DNA of 64,000 nt from Cokeromyces recurvatus (lineage: Eukaryota; Mucoromycota; Mucoromycetes; Mucorales; Mucoraceae). Both the position numbers and the translations under genes were made by a program. A model generated the notes under the pieces. That model saw only the letters and a program-made list of their open reading frames with translations. It was not told the origin of the DNA and ran no database searches. Of the stretch, positions 62,781-64,000 are shown one piece after another (the stretch's first letter is position 1; every line of letters begins with the position of its first letter). The stretch is taken from positions 62,001 through 126,000 of the forward strand of contig NW_026251420.1 in assembly GCF_025118155.1 (NCBI RefSeq), given 5' to 3'.

Positions 62781-64000
62781 AAAACGACTATTATTATTGA
62801 AGAAAAAAAAAAGGGAAGGAAGGAAGGAAGAAGAAAAATATTAAATAAATATCACTAGTTTATGTTGAATTTGTATATGAAATAAACTTTTAATAGGGGA
62901 ACAAGGGAAAAAAAAAAGAAAAAAAAAAAGTCGAAAAGGAGTATTAAATGAAATTTAAGGAGAAGGTTTTGTTCTTTTGAAAGTGTTATACAGTTATTGT
63001 ACTGCTCTCCTTACCATTATTTATATCAAGGGTAATTGTTTCTTTGTCCAATTTATAATGGATAACATCCTCGTGTTATGTACAACCACTTTAACTTCAG
63101 ACGACCCTTTTTGTTTCTTTCTTTTCTTCTCTTTTATATAAAAGCATTTAAATAAATAGCTATAATGACCTATCATCATACATACACGATCCAATATTTT
63201 TTTTATGAAGAAAAAAAAAACAATCAAGACGATCAATAAGTACATAATATCCATACCATTTTGGATTTTATCCAAGCCAGTTCAATACATGAAAAACAAA
63301 AAGTGATTAAAAAACCTTCTTAAGACACAAGAGGTAAAAGAGAAAGGAAGAGAGAGAGAAAGAGAGAGAGACAGACAGATAGAAAGAAATACACAATCAA
63401 ATTCTGTTAAACAACCAATCAATTAGTTTTTTTTTCTTTAGTATACTGGATAAAGACAATGTTCAAACAATTTCCTAAATACCATTGTTAGACTTATTGG
63501 TCTATTAGCTATACCTAATTCAGTATGAGTGTCTTTTTTTTTTTCTTTTTTGCGAATTGAGATAATTTAGGCTACTCACGATGATGGGCTAACTTGTAAT
63601 ATCATGTTTCGTAATTAAATATCTTAACCTTGAACTTTGTAATGGAGTATGGTATGATTTAAATCATGAGACACAGGCACAAGTAAGAATAAGTTTAATA
63701 TCTATCCTTCTTGTACAAACTATCTGGCTATAGATGCTATTTCCATTCGTGTTGTGCTATATATTGGCATCTTCATGCTATTATCAACAGTATCATGGAT
63801 CTGGTATTCTATTTGATAGAATCATTCTGACAGGTTGAAGGCCGTCTTAGTAGCTAAACAGCACCTAAATAAAGTAATTAAACCAACAAAGTTCCTTTTA
63901 AAATCATAAAGAAAATGTATGGTATCTATTTTTAATAACTCATATATTTTATTTTCATATAATAGCATGTAACTTATATATTTCCTCCTTTCCTTTTTTT
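62781..64000. other. Right-end spacer, no supported gene
   Basis: GA/AAG-rich tract next to the ankyrin gene start (62795-62840), GA repeats (63345-63372), then AT-rich sequence. A 34-codon ATG frame at 63734 with a hydrophobic start was seen but is too short to support. Confidence 0.4.

Overview
The window is nuclear DNA of an early-diverging fungus, most likely a member of the Mucoromycota (Mucorales type). The signs are very AT-rich spacers full of long poly-T/poly-A and TTTTA tracts, many short GT-AG introns (20 exons in one gene), genes 0.1-3 kb apart on both strands, and fungal proteins such as a cAMP-dependent protein kinase with a poly-Q leader, an F-box/LRR protein, a UPF0658 Golgi protein and a secreted pepsin-like protease. 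Exon coordinates were worked out by hand from splice signals, reading phase and family alignment remembered from the protein families; they may be off by a base in places.

Layout: 1-0.8 kb, 3' part of glycerol kinase; 0.86-1.78 kb, a very large inverted repeat whose 395-bp arms look identical; 2.2-2.8 kb GNAT acetyltransferase; 3.4-6.0 kb (minus) SEC18/NSF, divergent from MSH5 (6.2-10.0 kb); casein kinase 1 (10.3-11.8); a TMCO4/Mil1-type DUF726 protein (minus, 11.9-13.8); a 2-kb empty spacer; a small possibly mitochondrial protein (15.9); PKA catalytic subunit (minus, 16.6-18.3) carrying an apparent one-base frameshift; GH36 alpha-galactosidase (minus, 19.9-22.3); secreted LysM/double-psi-barrel protein (minus, 23.3-24.8); 3 kb almost gene-free; an STN1-like OB-fold protein (27.8), cyclic-nucleotide phosphodiesterase (28.9), RGS protein (31.0) and KH-domain protein (minus, 31.7-32.4).

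From 32.5 to 34.9 kb lies a transposon with about 120-bp terminal inverted repeats carrying a eukaryotic TnpB homologue (Fanzor, RNA-guided nuclease family) and a two-zinc-knuckle reading frame, all frameshifted. Then come aspartate-semialdehyde dehydrogenase (35.3), ribosomal protein eS24 (37.2), a secreted aspartic protease (38.4), an aldo/keto reductase pseudogene (40.6), an F-box/LRR protein (minus, 41.9-44.0), and a nested transposon graveyard (44.3-47.9 kb: a Tc1/mariner/IS630-like element, a second transposase relic, an 85-bp-TIR element and a two-exon fragment). The rest holds a UPF0658 membrane protein (49.6), succinate-semialdehyde dehydrogenase (minus, 51.6-53.4), a seven-helix membrane protein (55.2), a second, differently decayed Fanzor copy (minus, 57.3-58.7), WDR5 (59.4-60.9; start codon split by an intron) and an ankyrin-repeat protein (minus, 61.0-62.8).

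Biologically, PKA-C, a cAMP phosphodiesterase and an RGS protein all belong to G-protein/cAMP signalling and sit within 15 kb, though this may be chance. MSH5 shows that the lineage keeps meiotic crossover machinery. The most unusual content is the pair of broken Fanzor genes and the near-perfect palindrome.
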